DNA from: Anaerohabitans sp964387285
GTDB lineage: Bacteria; Zhuqueibacterota; Zhuqueibacteria; Residuimicrobiales; Residuimicrobiaceae
DNA length: 64,000 bases
NCBI GenBank assembly: GCA_964387285.1
Contig: CAYLWO010000024.1
Coordinates: 1 to 64,000, forward strand
Reading direction: 5' to 3'
Below are positions 44,342-54,134 of the stretch, in pieces; position 1 is the first letter of the stretch; each line of letters opens with the position of its first letter. The notes beneath the pieces are model-generated. The model saw only the letters and a program-made list of their open reading frames with translations. It was not told the origin of the DNA and did no database searches. Position numbers and translations under genes: made by a program.

Positions 44342-45463
44342 ATGTTTCGATTTGCATTACGATTTATAGCCTATGATAAACCAAAATCCATTGGCGTGAT
44401 TCTGGGAATTCTGATTTCTACGTTTCTGGTGGGACAACAGACCGGCATTTTTTTATTTTTGACCGGCGCCATGTCCGCATTGGTCGATAACACACAAGCA
44501 GACTTGTGGATCGTGGATAACAAAACCACGAATGCTAATTCGCTGGGTCAGATCGATGTTCGCGTCGGCTATCAGGTTGAATCCATTCCTGGCGTGAAAA
44601 AAGCCTATCCGTTAATCGTCTCGGGTGGAACGGCAAAATTTAGCGGGGGCAAATCAGCGCCTGTTTCGATCATTGGCGCTCAGCCGCCTTATTTTAAAGG
44701 AGGTCCCTTTCGCATCGCAGCCGGACAATTGACCGATCTGCTTCAGGAAGGAGCCGTTTCTACTGATATATTTGATCGAAAAAATTTGAATGACGCTGCC
44801 ATCGGCACCAACTTTGAGATTAATGGCAAACGTGTGCAGGTTGCCTTACAAACGCAGGGCGCACGGGGATTCGGGGCGACGTATATGTTTACCACGGTTT
44901 CGAGAGCACGATCACTCGGCAGTGTGCCAAATTCTAAAGTCAGCGCTTATCTAATCGATTTAGAGCCGGGCGTTGATCCCAATCAGATGTGCGATCGGAT
45001 CAATAATACCATGTTCGGGATCCGTGCCTGGACGAAAAATGATTTTTCAAGAGCAACCGTCTCCACCATTTTAGGGACAAGCGGTATTGCGTTTTCCGTT
45101 GGGACCTTGATTGTTTTTGCCACCCTTTCGGGAATGGTCATCATCGGTCTTACCATGTACTCTGCCGCTGTTGATCGACTGCGGGATTATGGCACGCTGA
45201 AGGCCATTGGCGCAAATAATCCTTACATTCGAAATCTAATTCTGCTCCAGGCGCTGTTTTTTGCTTTTATCGGCTATGGGATCGGAATCCTGCTGCTGCA
45301 GGGCTTCCGCAACGGCATTGCCAATACCGGCGTTTTATTTGACTACAGCCTGACGATCAAGATCGGCTTTTTTGTCGTAACGATGTTCATCTCGCTGGGC
45401 GGCGCGATTTTTGCAATGCGAAGAATCGGCAATTTGGAGCCTGCCAGTGTATTTCGCAATTAA
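44342..45463 (+). CDS. ABC exporter permease (DevC/FtsX-MacB type)
   Basis: The start is ATG 44342 with GATGAG 8 bases upstream; the longer frame from 44267 overlaps the adaptor gene. The protein has about 373 residues. One membrane helix lies near the N-terminus ('SIGVILGILISTFLVGQQ'), then comes a periplasmic domain of about 230 residues, then three helices near the C-terminus ('GTLIVFATLSGMVIIGLTMY', 'ALFFAFIGYGIGILLLQGF', 'GFFVVTMFISLGGAIFAM'). 'DYGTLKAIGA' is the FtsX/MacB coupling motif. It ends in 'PASVFRN', like DevC. It forms the inner-membrane part of the exporter. Confidence 0.87.
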   Translation: MFRFALRFIAYDKPKSIGVILGILISTFLVGQQTGIFLFLTGAMSALVDNTQADLWIVDNKTTNANSLGQIDVRVGYQVESIPGVKKAYPLIVSGGTAKFSGGKSAPVSIIGAQPPYFKGGPFRIAAGQLTDLLQEGAVSTDIFDRKNLNDAAIGTNFEINGKRVQVALQTQGARGFGATYMFTTVSRARSLGSVPNSKVSAYLIDLEPGVDPNQMCDRINNTMFGIRAWTKNDFSRATVSTILGTSGIAFSVGTLIVFATLSGMVIIGLTMYSAAVDRLRDYGTLKAIGANNPYIRNLILLQALFFAFIGYGIGILLLQGFRNGIANTGVLFDYSLTIKIGFFVVTMFISLGGAIFAMRRIGNLEPASVFRN

Positions 45464-45803
45464 ATTGCCGCATAATCCGATCATAAATGTGAATGAAGGA
45501 TTTGTGCGAATAACCGGCTTTTCCAGGCAAGAGATTTTGGGCTCAAACTGTCGCTTTTTACCAGGGCAAGCGATCCATTTGCAAGCGATTGATAAGATCA
45601 GGCAGGCGGTTCACAAACAACATGAACTGATTATCGGGCTGTTGGATTGTCGCAAGGGAAATATGCTCGGTCTGAAAGATATCCACGTCATGGTGCATGA
45701 GCATCTCGATTTGCGGATTGTCCGACTGCTGAAGTACGTTTATCAGCAGGGCCTGGAATTCAGCGGCAAACCGGCTATGACGATGATGAGACGGGCTGGG
45801 TGA
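45447..45803 (+). pseudogene. LOV-like PAS domain fragment
   Basis: The frame carries 'HNPIINVNEGFVRITGFSRQ' followed by 'EILGSNCRFLPG' and 'IDKIRQAVHKQHELIIGLLD'. The last two match the LOV photoreceptor core, in which Cys of 'GRNCRFLQ' binds flavin under blue light; here that Cys is kept. The first LOV strand is missing and the start overlaps the permease end, so the 5' end looks lost. After 'CRKG' the sequence no longer resembles LOV, and the frame ends in 'MRRAG' without a signalling domain. It may be a remnant or a short, altered sensor. GTG 45447 is the only plausible start. Confidence 0.45.
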
Positions 45804-45861
45804 CCTTTTTGATTACACCTGCAAAACAACTTGTACTCCGTTTTTTTCTGGAATCAAAGAA

Positions 45862-48800
45862 ATGAAAAAGTATGTATTAGCGATGTGGTTGGGTGTGTTA
45901 TGCAACCTGTCTTTTTCAACTGAGATTGCGTTACGGGATCAGGGTGAAAATTTGACACAAACCATTACCCTGAACGGGAATGACTGGAGAATCGCTGTTG
46001 ACAGCGCTAATGTGGGTCGTCAAAATTCCTGGTTTAAAACACCGCCAAATCCCGACTCTAAAAAAACCCGGGTTCCTTGGGTCATTCAGGATATTTTTCA
46101 TGATTATCATGGAGTAGCCTGGTATTGGCGCGAGTTTGATGCGCCCAAGAATCCTCATAATGGAGGTCATTATCTTTTAAAATTTCATGCCGTTGATTAT
46201 TTAGCCGAGGTATGGGTAAATGGCGAATTTGCCGGCCGCCATGAAGGAAGCGAAGTCCCTTTTCATTTCGATATTAGCGACAGATTAAATCCGCAGGGAA
46301 AAAATTTGCTTGTGATTCGCGTTCTCAATCCTACCTATCAGCCCATTGATGGCATTGCGCTGAAAGATACGCCGTCCGGCGCTAAACAATATCCGTTTAC
46401 AGGCAATGCTGGTTACAACTCGGGAGGCATAATCGGTGACGTAGAGTTGTTGCTGGTTCCGGCTGTTCGCGTGAGTGATGTGTTTGTCGTTCCAGACTGG
46501 AAAACAGGCAAAGTAAAAATACAAACAACTATTTCGAATACGCAGGCCAAAGCCGTGCTCTCGTCTTTAGCTTTCAAAGTTTCAGAAGAGCGCACGGGAG
46601 TGCCTGTTGCCTGGCAGAATTATACACAAAAAATAGAGCCGGGAAGTAATGCGCTAGCAGCAGAGATTCAGGTGCTTAACCATAAATTATGGTGTCCTGA
46701 TGAGCCCATGCTGTACCGTATTACTGCTTCCGTTCAGATACCTGCATCTCTTGACGAACAATCTGTTCGTTTTGGATTTCGTGATTTTCGTTTTGAAAAT
46801 GGTTATTTTCGACTCAACGGCAAAAGGATTTTTTTGAAAGGATCTAATTTCAGTACACATTATCCGGTGGGGTATACAGTCCCATTGTATGAAGATATGC
46901 TGCGCAGGGATGTAATCAACATGAAGGCTCTGGGCTATAATTTTGTGAGGATTCCCTTTGGTTGTCCTAACCCTCGGGTGCTTGATATTTATGATGAATT
47001 AGGCATTATGGTTCAACAGGAACACTTTGGCTGCTGGCAAATGGGAGATTATGGCGGATATACATTTCCAAAACCGGACAATTTTAAAGATGTATTTCTT
47101 GGTCGTTTTGAAAACTCGATACGCGGCGTCATTATGCGCGACCGCAATCATGCGAGTTTGGTCATGTGGGGTGTTCTCAATGAAAATTACGATGGAATCA
47201 TATTCCGGAAAGCGGTTGCTCTGTTGCCTTCCTTGAGGATTCTGGATCCTTCCCGTCTATTTGTATTAAACAGTGGTCGATTTGATGGGGTTAAAGAGAT
47301 CGGCAGTATGAGCAATCCAGGTTCCAAGTCGTGGGATGTCGGAGAAGGCGAATTAAAAGATTGGCATCCCTATGTTTGGATGCCATTTAGCCCTAAAACA
47401 CTGGACGAACTTGCCGGCAGATCAAACATTTTCAATCAAAAAATTTACATCAGTGAATCCGGTCTGTGTGCTGCGGTTGATTTACCTTCGGATCTCGGAG
47501 ATTATCAGCAATGGGGCAAAGAACAAGCAGATGATGCCCGTTACTTTAAACGCCAGTCGGATAAATTCCTTGCCGATTGGGCAATGTTTGATCTAAGTAA
47601 CTGCTGGGCCCGTCCGGAAGATTATATTAAAGATTCTTATAAATCAGCAGGTTCTCTGCGTGAAACGGCCGAAACTGCAATTCGTTCCAATCCTTTGGTT
47701 GTATCTTATACTCCTACTAACAGCGTTGCAGATGCTTGTGTGGGAGAAAGCGTAGCCACTAATTTTCGCAGACTCAAGCCCGAACTGATCGGCGCTGTTT
47801 TATTGGCAAACACCTCACTGCGTTGGTGCTTGCTCACAGAGCCGCAAAGTATATACAGAGGCGGTCAAATTCAATTAAGGGTTTCTTTTTCAAATCTTGA
47901 TGTTTTACCGGCAGGAATGTATCCGGCAACTGTTCAGGTAGTTGATCCTGACATGAATTCTGTATTTGACAGGAAAGTGTTTGTCGATATTCCTGAAACA
48001 ACAGAAGGCAAGGAGCCCCCTTTTGCGCAAACCGTATTGATCCAGGATATCACGATCAACGGACCGGTAGGCAAGTATCAATTTCTGGCAACATTGGATC
48101 ATGGCGGCACCGCGATGGGCGGGAAAACAGAGTTTTATGTCAGCGATGATGCGCGTCTCCTTAAAATGCCGCAAGAGATAGTACTGTGTGGTACAGATTC
48201 TAGTGTTTGTAATTGGTTAAAGGAACACCAAGTCAGAATACGTGCGTTTAACAGCAGCCGTCAATCGAAACGACAGGTTATTTTGATTGTCGGAACAGCG
48301 CCTGACAGTACAACCATGCAAAGCATAGCACGTCAAATGGAATGTGGCAGCGTCGTTATTTTTCTTTCGCCCTCAACATTCAAGAGCGGCAAGAATTCTA
48401 CACGTTGGTTGCCTCTTGTTAATAAGGGGGTCATAGAATCGATGGATCTTGTCGCCGGTTATTATCGTGCTGATCGCTGGGCAAAGAACCATCCCATTTT
48501 TCAGGGCATGCCTTCCGGAGGTATGATGGATTATAAATATTTTCGGAATGTTATTTCGAAATATGCCTTATCTCAGGAATATGTAGTATCTGCCAAATCT
48601 TTTTTAACCTGGGACGAAGTGAGTGCTCCGCTTACTTATCCCTGCGAAACGGTTTGCGGAGCAACACGTATCAGCCATAACTATTGTTCAGGAGTGCATG
48701 TCGGCGTTTGGGATTTTGGTCAGGGACGATTCATTGTAAACACCTTGCTGATAGGAGAAAACCTCGGTAAGGATCCGGCCGCTGACCGGTTGTTCTGCAA

Positions 48801-48897
48801 CATGCTCAATTTTGCAGCGCGCGATTGTGATAAACCGATGACGAAAGTGCCTGAAAATTTCAGCCGAAAACTTGTCGAAATAGGCTATCGGAAATAA
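45862..48897 (+). CDS. Secreted GH2 glycosidase (beta-galactosidase/glucuronidase-like) with C-terminal GATase-like domain
   Basis: This 1011-residue protein has a signal peptide ('MKKYVLAMWLGVLCNLSFS'), a GH2 sugar-binding domain ('GVAWYWREFDAP'), an Ig-like domain and a TIM barrel. The catalytic acid is Glu in 'GVLNENYDG' near residue 441 and the nucleophile is Glu in 'IYISESGLC' near 531. From about residue 770 a second domain, with 'FIVNTLLIGENLGKDPAADR', resembles class I glutamine-amidotransferase-like folds seen at the C-terminus of some Bacteroidota GH2 enzymes. The exact sugar released is not clear. It heads a rightward locus with GH127 and an amidohydrolase; the gap to GH127 is 63 bases. 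Confidence 0.82.
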   Translation: MKKYVLAMWLGVLCNLSFSTEIALRDQGENLTQTITLNGNDWRIAVDSANVGRQNSWFKTPPNPDSKKTRVPWVIQDIFHDYHGVAWYWREFDAPKNPHNGGHYLLKFHAVDYLAEVWVNGEFAGRHEGSEVPFHFDISDRLNPQGKNLLVIRVLNPTYQPIDGIALKDTPSGAKQYPFTGNAGYNSGGIIGDVELLLVPAVRVSDVFVVPDWKTGKVKIQTTISNTQAKAVLSSLAFKVSEERTGVPVAWQNYTQKIEPGSNALAAEIQVLNHKLWCPDEPMLYRITASVQIPASLDEQSVRFGFRDFRFENGYFRLNGKRIFLKGSNFSTHYPVGYTVPLYEDMLRRDVINMKALGYNFVRIPFGCPNPRVLDIYDELGIMVQQEHFGCWQMGDYGGYTFPKPDNFKDVFLGRFENSIRGVIMRDRNHASLVMWGVLNENYDGIIFRKAVALLPSLRILDPSRLFVLNSGRFDGVKEIGSMSNPGSKSWDVGEGELKDWHPYVWMPFSPKTLDELAGRSNIFNQKIYISESGLCAAVDLPSDLGDYQQWGKEQADDARYFKRQSDKFLADWAMFDLSNCWARPEDYIKDSYKSAGSLRETAETAIRSNPLVVSYTPTNSVADACVGESVATNFRRLKPELIGAVLLANTSLRWCLLTEPQSIYRGGQIQLRVSFSNLDVLPAGMYPATVQVVDPDMNSVFDRKVFVDIPETTEGKEPPFAQTVLIQDITINGPVGKYQFLATLDHGGTAMGGKTEFYVSDDARLLKMPQEIVLCGTDSSVCNWLKEHQVRIRAFNSSRQSKRQVILIVGTAPDSTTMQSIARQMECGSVVIFLSPSTFKSGKNSTRWLPLVNKGVIESMDLVAGYYRADRWAKNHPIFQGMPSGGMMDYKYFRNVISKYALSQEYVVSAKSFLTWDEVSAPLTYPCETVCGATRISHNYCSGVHVGVWDFGQGRFIVNTLLIGENLGKDPAADRLFCNMLNFAARDCDKPMTKVPENFSRKLVEIGYRK

Positions 48898-48960
48898 CTG
48901 ATAACCTTGTGACCAAAGGGAATTAAACGAGTGCATGATGAAGATATTTTAAAGGAAATT

Positions 48961-50922
48961 ATGAAAACGAGCAATCAAAATGCCGACGAATCCTGCCAAC
49001 GTGCACCTGTTGCAGAGAGGTTTCCCGACAGTATTCAATGTTTTCATCGACGCCATTTTCTGAAAACAGCTGCCGTGTTAGGTGGTTCGACATTATTAGC
49101 TCCAGTCGCTCGGGCTTTAGAAAAGCCAGGGGGGAAGGGATTGGCGCTGGAACCGTTTAACGCCGAAGCGGGCCAGGAGCTGAAAAGCAAGGAGGTATTT
49201 CAATCCCTCGATTTTCGGCAAGTCGCTGTTGGTGGAGAAATCGGCCGTCGCCTTGATATTACGGTTAACAATAACCTGCTCAAATTGGATGTCGACAAGG
49301 ATTTTCTCCTGCCTTTCCAGTTGAAAAACCAGGAAGGCAAAGGATTTAGCGACTATATCGGGATTGGTAAGCTTGTCGATGCAGCAGTCCGCTTTGCAGC
49401 CTACACAAAGAGCGACAAGGTTCTGGCCATGAAAAAACATCTCGTCGATGAGTTGATCAAGACTCAGGAACCCGACGGGTACATCGGCATCATGGTTAAA
49501 AAATTCCGTATGTGGCGATTGTGGGACATTCATGAAATGGGCTACATCATTATGGGGCTTGCGAGTGATTACCATTTCTTCCGGGAAAAACGCTCGTTAA
49601 TCGCGGCGCAAAAGCTGGCCGATTACATTATCGAACGATGGCCTACGATGCCGGACAACTGGGAAAAATTCGGGGCTGCAGGCCTGGATAGCAACCTACT
49701 GGCTCTTTATCGTGAAACAAATGATAGGCGATACCTGGACTTTTGTGTCCAACAGCGTGCATTACCCGATTGGAAGTTGGACACGACCAAGGGAGTGAAT
49801 GCCACTTTGAAAGGCCATGTCTATACTGATCTTGATCAATGTTTAGCCCAATTTGAGTTATTCCAGATCCAACCTGAGGAGCGGCTGTTGCGACCGGGTC
49901 GGCAAGCGATTGACTTTATGTCCCATGGAGACGGCATGACCATAACCGGTGCGGCCGGACACTGGGAAGAGTGGGATAATGCTCAGGAGGGACGCGGGAA
50001 GACGGGTGAGACCTGTTCCACCGTATCGCAAATTCGCATATTTGATGCGTTCCTGCGGTTGGAAGGCAATCCTCTTTATGGCGACATACTGGAACGCATG
50101 ATTTACAACACCCTGTTTGCCGTACAGTCGCCTGATGGTCGACGCCTTCATTACTTTACGCCTTTGGAAGGCAACCGCATTTATTTTAAAAAGGACACCT
50201 TTTGTTGCCCCAACAATTTTCGCCGTATTATTTCTCATTTACCGGCATTTATTTACTATCGATCGGCAACCGGTGTTGCTGTTAATTTATATACACCCTC
50301 GGAAACAATAATCGTTCTCAAAAAGGGTTTGTCTTTGAAAATCAGACAGGAGACAGATTATCCAAGCAATGGCAAGGTGGTTATCCACCTTGATCCGTCT
50401 AAACCAGCCCGGTTTGTCCTGCAACTGCGCATTCCGCGCTGGTGCGACAAAGCTACGGTACATGTCAATGGAAAATCATGGAATGAACCAATCGTTTCGG
50501 GCGAATTTCTCTCTTTGGATAGGGAGTGGCATGTTGACGATCAGGTTGTTCTTGATATGCCGATGCCGTTCCGGTTGGTGCTCGGGCGCAAACGTCAATC
50601 AGGTCGTGCCGCTGTGATGCGTGGCCCAGTCGTCTTTTGTCTGAATCCTGATCAAAATGATTTACTGCAAAAGAAAGATGCCGCTGACCTGACCAGCTAC
50701 ATGATAGATCCCAGTTCGCTCAAACAGATACGCGACGATACGACCGTGCGCCCTGACGGCGTGGCCTGCACGGTTGATGCTAACGAACGTACTTTTAGTC
50801 TCGGCAACAGGGATTTCCTTTTTAAATTAACCGAGTTTCCGGATCCTGATGGAAAGCTGATCTATTTTCGCATAACGGATTTCAGTGTTGCCGTGCAAGA
50901 TGAGATATTTTCAGGATTATGA
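48961..50922 (+). CDS. GH127 beta-L-arabinofuranosidase-like enzyme, Tat-exported
   Basis: The start is ATG 48961 with AAAGGA 5 bases upstream; GTG 48931 has no site. The first 60 residues include a twin-arginine signal 'RRHFLKTAAVLGGSTLLAP', so the folded enzyme is exported. The rest is the (alpha/alpha)6 barrel of GH127 (formerly DUF1680). In the family enzyme HypBA1 zinc is held by Glu338, Cys340, Cys417 and Cys418 and Cys417 is the nucleophile. The matching sites here are 'GKTGETCSTV' and 'KDTFCCPNNF', so catalysis should be intact. The length of about 653 residues is normal. It follows a GH2 gene, which suggests a joint role on arabinose-containing glycans. Confidence 0.87.
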   Translation: MKTSNQNADESCQRAPVAERFPDSIQCFHRRHFLKTAAVLGGSTLLAPVARALEKPGGKGLALEPFNAEAGQELKSKEVFQSLDFRQVAVGGEIGRRLDITVNNNLLKLDVDKDFLLPFQLKNQEGKGFSDYIGIGKLVDAAVRFAAYTKSDKVLAMKKHLVDELIKTQEPDGYIGIMVKKFRMWRLWDIHEMGYIIMGLASDYHFFREKRSLIAAQKLADYIIERWPTMPDNWEKFGAAGLDSNLLALYRETNDRRYLDFCVQQRALPDWKLDTTKGVNATLKGHVYTDLDQCLAQFELFQIQPEERLLRPGRQAIDFMSHGDGMTITGAAGHWEEWDNAQEGRGKTGETCSTVSQIRIFDAFLRLEGNPLYGDILERMIYNTLFAVQSPDGRRLHYFTPLEGNRIYFKKDTFCCPNNFRRIISHLPAFIYYRSATGVAVNLYTPSETIIVLKKGLSLKIRQETDYPSNGKVVIHLDPSKPARFVLQLRIPRWCDKATVHVNGKSWNEPIVSGEFLSLDREWHVDDQVVLDMPMPFRLVLGRKRQSGRAAVMRGPVVFCLNPDQNDLLQKKDAADLTSYMIDPSSLKQIRDDTTVRPDGVACTVDANERTFSLGNRDFLFKLTEFPDPDGKLIYFRITDFSVAVQDEIFSGL

Positions 50923-51150
50923 GCAAAAGATATCCCGCGAATTTAGAGTTGACATGTTGTTGCCAAAGGCCTATCAGCAGGCCATGTTCTACCTTCAAAT
51001 AGTCGATTACGGTCCACTCGTCCTCCTGAATTAATAAACCAGGGAGCGAATAGAGTTTCTAAACGAGTGCGAGCATTGAATTCATCATATACTGAATCCT
51101 ATAGAATATTCCGGGTTTGGCTTGTTTTTTGACAACATTTGAGGTCATAG

Positions 51151-53046
51151 ATGAAACAGTTCGCGGTTTTATGCTGCTTGTTCGGTCTGGCGTCCGCCCA
51201 GATTCAAATCTACCAGCCGCCCAGGCCGGGTTTTACTGAGCGCATCCGGAAGGCGGTTGACCGGATTCGTATCATCGACACGCACGAGCATCTGCTGTCA
51301 GAATCCGAACGGATCAAAAGAGCGGATCTGTTAGATTTCACCTACCTCTACAGCCATTACGCCAATGAGGACCTCGTCTCTGCCGGCGGTAACCGCAGCG
51401 TGATCAATGCCGCTTTTTCACAGGATTTCACAATGCCGGAGCGCTGGGAGTTATTCAAGCCCAATTATGAGCGAATGAAAAACACCGGCTATGCCAAGGT
51501 GATCGACATCGTTAATCGCGATCTGTTCGGTGTTGCTGAGCTGAACGAGGCTGCCAGCGTTTTGTTGACGAAAAAAGTCCGAGAGGCGTCCCGCCCCGGC
51601 TGGTATGAAACGGTTTTGCGGCAACGCGCCAGGATCGAGCTGGTAATCGTCGACGGTTATTCGGAGCAGATCCGCGGGGATGCATTTAAGCATGTCGAGC
51701 GGTTCGGCGATTACATTACCGCCGGGACAAAAGCCGCGATCCAAAATTTACTCGCCGGTCAAGGATTGACGACCTTTGCATTGCAGGATTATATCGCCGC
51801 TTTGCGCTCTGCCTTTATCAAAGCGAAAAACCGGGGCATGATCGGCGTCAAAACCGGCCTGGCGTATCAGCGCATTCTCAAGTTCGACCGCGTGGAACAG
51901 GACCAGGCGAACAGAATTTTCAGCCAAATCATGGCGGAGAGGCCGGTCGCCGCTGAAGAGATCAAAGCCTGGCAAGACTATATGATGCATCGGGTTCTGG
52001 ACCTGTGCGATGAATTTACATTACCGATGCAGATCCACACCGGCCTGCAGGCCGGCAACGGCAACGTCATCACCAATTCCAATCCCACCCATCTGGTCAA
52101 CCTGTTCATCGAATATCCCGATGTGGACTTTATCCTGTTTCACGGCGCCTATCCCTATGGCGGCGAATTGGCCACGCTGGCGAAAAATTTTCCCAACGTA
52201 TTTATCGACATGTGCTGGACACCTATCATCTCACCTTCATACAGCATCCGCTACCTGCACGAATGGCTGGAGACGGTGCCGGCCAACAAGATCATGGCCT
52301 TCGGCGGCGATTTCAGCGTTGTGGAGGCGATCTATGGGCATAGCGTCATGGCGCGACAGGTGGTCGCCAGGGTGCTTGCAGAAAAAGTGGCCGACGGCTA
52401 TTTCACCGAAGAAGAGGCGATAACCGTTGCGCAACGATTGCTCCACGACAACGCTCTGGAGGTTTTTCAATTAGACAATCACTCCCGGCGACCTGATCGA
52501 TGGATCGTGCTGCAGCGTCCGGGCCCGCTGGCTGATTGGTGGCAGTTACAGAACTCGCGGCATGGCTTCGTTAAAGTATTTAAGGTGATCGGTCCCTTCG
52601 AGTTCGGCGCCGGATTGGATCAACCGCTGTCGCCGGAACAGGACGCCGGCTATGATCTTGAACACGAAACATTGTCGGGTCGAGCTGCGTGGCAAATCAT
52701 CAGAACCCCATCGTCCGGCTATCTTAATTTCGCCTCTTTGTACGGCGTGGACGGCGTTACGCCCCGCGCCATGGCCTACGCAGCCGTCAAAGTCAAGAGT
52801 CCGGATGACCGCAGAGTAAAACTTTCACTGGGCAGCAACGACGGCGCCAAGATGTGGGTGAACGGCAAGGTGGTTTATAATTTCAGCGGCGGACGATCAG
52901 CTGTGCCGGACCAGGCCATTATCGAGACCGAGCTTAAAAAGGGTGAAAACCGGATTCTGGTCAAGGTGGAAAATCTGGGCGCCAATTGGGGCTTGTATGT
53001 TCGATTAGTGGATCCGGACAAAGAGTTGCAGGTGCTGGAGAATTGA
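51151..53046 (+). CDS. Secreted amidohydrolase-superfamily protein with C-terminal beta-sandwich
   Basis: The 631-residue protein has a signal peptide (cleaved near 'ASAQ'). It then has an amidohydrolase (TIM-barrel, Amidohydro_2-like) domain with 'IIDTHEHLLSE' near residue 45 (first metal His pair), 'MQIHTGL' near 290, 'FILFHGAYP' near 326 and 'MAFGGDFSV' near 384 (Asp). The layout is that of uronate-isomerase or amidase relatives. From about residue 470 a beta domain ('GSNDGAKMWVNGKVVYNF', 'LKKGENRILVKVENLG') looks like a carbohydrate-binding or jelly-roll module. Exported amidohydrolases of this kind are uncommon. The 228-base gap from GH127 holds no feature I can name. Confidence 0.75.
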   Translation: MKQFAVLCCLFGLASAQIQIYQPPRPGFTERIRKAVDRIRIIDTHEHLLSESERIKRADLLDFTYLYSHYANEDLVSAGGNRSVINAAFSQDFTMPERWELFKPNYERMKNTGYAKVIDIVNRDLFGVAELNEAASVLLTKKVREASRPGWYETVLRQRARIELVIVDGYSEQIRGDAFKHVERFGDYITAGTKAAIQNLLAGQGLTTFALQDYIAALRSAFIKAKNRGMIGVKTGLAYQRILKFDRVEQDQANRIFSQIMAERPVAAEEIKAWQDYMMHRVLDLCDEFTLPMQIHTGLQAGNGNVITNSNPTHLVNLFIEYPDVDFILFHGAYPYGGELATLAKNFPNVFIDMCWTPIISPSYSIRYLHEWLETVPANKIMAFGGDFSVVEAIYGHSVMARQVVARVLAEKVADGYFTEEEAITVAQRLLHDNALEVFQLDNHSRRPDRWIVLQRPGPLADWWQLQNSRHGFVKVFKVIGPFEFGAGLDQPLSPEQDAGYDLEHETLSGRAAWQIIRTPSSGYLNFASLYGVDGVTPRAMAYAAVKVKSPDDRRVKLSLGSNDGAKMWVNGKVVYNFSGGRSAVPDQAIIETELKKGENRILVKVENLGANWGLYVRLVDPDKELQVLEN

Positions 53047-53249
53047 TATTACAGGCGAACAAGCAGTGACAACAGGAAGCCGGAACCGGCGTTTTCTCTG
53101 CATTGCCCTCATGCATTCGACTCTGCCTCTGCAGTTTTGGCGACAGCCGGCACAGGTCGGCAGCACCAATGCCTGTCTCAAGGTGCAAGGATTAGTATCT
53201 TTTCCTGATCTTTGGGCCGCTTTGCACTCCCGGCTTTTAATGCCTTACT

Positions 53250-53624
53250 TTACCATTGATGTCCACAGGCAAAACAATAATGTTTTGCAGGATGGTCTTT
53301 TTGATGGCCGCATTTCCCAGCGCAAGATGATATTGGGCAATCGTTCAGGCAAAATAGGCTTTTGGAAGCCTCGCCGCCGGGTGCATTATTCGCATCACGT
53401 TCAGGCCAGGTATGTCCGTTCTTGCGGCAGCAATGATCGCAAGTATGATTGAAGACAAGGTCACATTCGCTTCTACAGCCGGGTGTTGGACAATTTCTCT
53501 CGCAAATAATTCTTGTCGTTTTTTTCATAAACAACGCATCCATTAAATACAGCTTGTTGTTCGGTCGTTTTTTCAAGAATTCATTTTCGAAATATTCTGT
53601 AAAATAATATTCTGTCTCATGCAA
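53250..53624 (-). CDS. Small tandem Cys/His-repeat protein (possible zinc mini-protein)
   Basis: The product has up to 124 residues. Its second half consists of two copies of one motif. The first copy starts 'CERNCPTPGCRSEC' and ends 'CDHCCRKNGHTW'; the second starts 'CLNDCPISSCAGKC' and ends 'HYCFACGHQW'. The shared order is C-x3-CP-x3-C-x3-C, then His, then a pair of Cys and GH-x-W, about 33 residues per copy with a 15-residue linker. This spacing suits two zinc-binding knuckles. No known family comes to mind. ATG 53624 and an internal ATG at 53543 are both possible; neither has a good ribosome-binding site. Confidence 0.5.
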   Translation of the reverse strand: MHETEYYFTEYFENEFLKKRPNNKLYLMDALFMKKTTRIICERNCPTPGCRSECDLVFNHTCDHCCRKNGHTWPERDANNAPGGEASKSLFCLNDCPISSCAGKCGHQKDHPAKHYCFACGHQW

Positions 53625-53795
53625 CCGTATACAAATTTTAAAAAGAAATAAAAATTATTTTTTTAACGTCGACAAGCCTTAACGGTGCGCTACGGAGAAA
53701 TATTATGCGCATCTCATTCTATGAACGAAAACTAGATGATATCTATGCGCGGCAGTGATGTGCGCATCCGTTACCGGCTGTCGTTAGCATGAGAA

Positions 53796-54134
53796 TCAAC
53801 TTCCAACGATTTCGTTTAATCCCTCTATGATGTCATTCAATTCTTCAGGAGTAATACGATCAATTTTATGCTTTATTCGTTCAACGGAGAAAATTCTAAT
53901 TTGACTAATTTTGACCCAAGATTTTTTCGGCAGCTTTGTCGATGAGAGCTCAAACGTAAGAGGAAATCCTGCACGTTGAGGTTGACTCGTAATAGCAAGG
54001 GCAATGATCGTTCCTGATCTTTCATTGAAAACGTCTTGGCTAATCACAAGTACAGGTCGGGTACCAGAGTGTTCGGATCCCATTACTGGATCTAAATTTG
54101 CCCATACAATGTCACCTCTTAATATTCGGGCCAT
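53796..54134 (-). CDS. MazF/PemK-family endoribonuclease toxin
   Basis: The protein has 112 residues and the full MazF/PemK fold. It has 'GDIVWANLDPVMGSEHSGTR' at the N-terminus, then 'RPVLVISQDVFN', 'IIALAITSQ' and 'SWVKISQIRIFSVERI'. MazF toxins cut mRNA at short sequences when the antitoxin is lost. The Arg in 'SGTRPV' and the Thr/Ser in 'AITSQ' are at the expected catalytic and binding sites. Its start overlaps the end of the antitoxin gene by 16 bases, the normal layout for translational coupling. Autoregulation is suggested by the operator upstream of the antitoxin. Confidence 0.92.
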   Translation of the reverse strand: MARILRGDIVWANLDPVMGSEHSGTRPVLVISQDVFNERSGTIIALAITSQPQRAGFPLTFELSSTKLPKKSWVKISQIRIFSVERIKHKIDRITPEELNDIIEGLNEIVGS

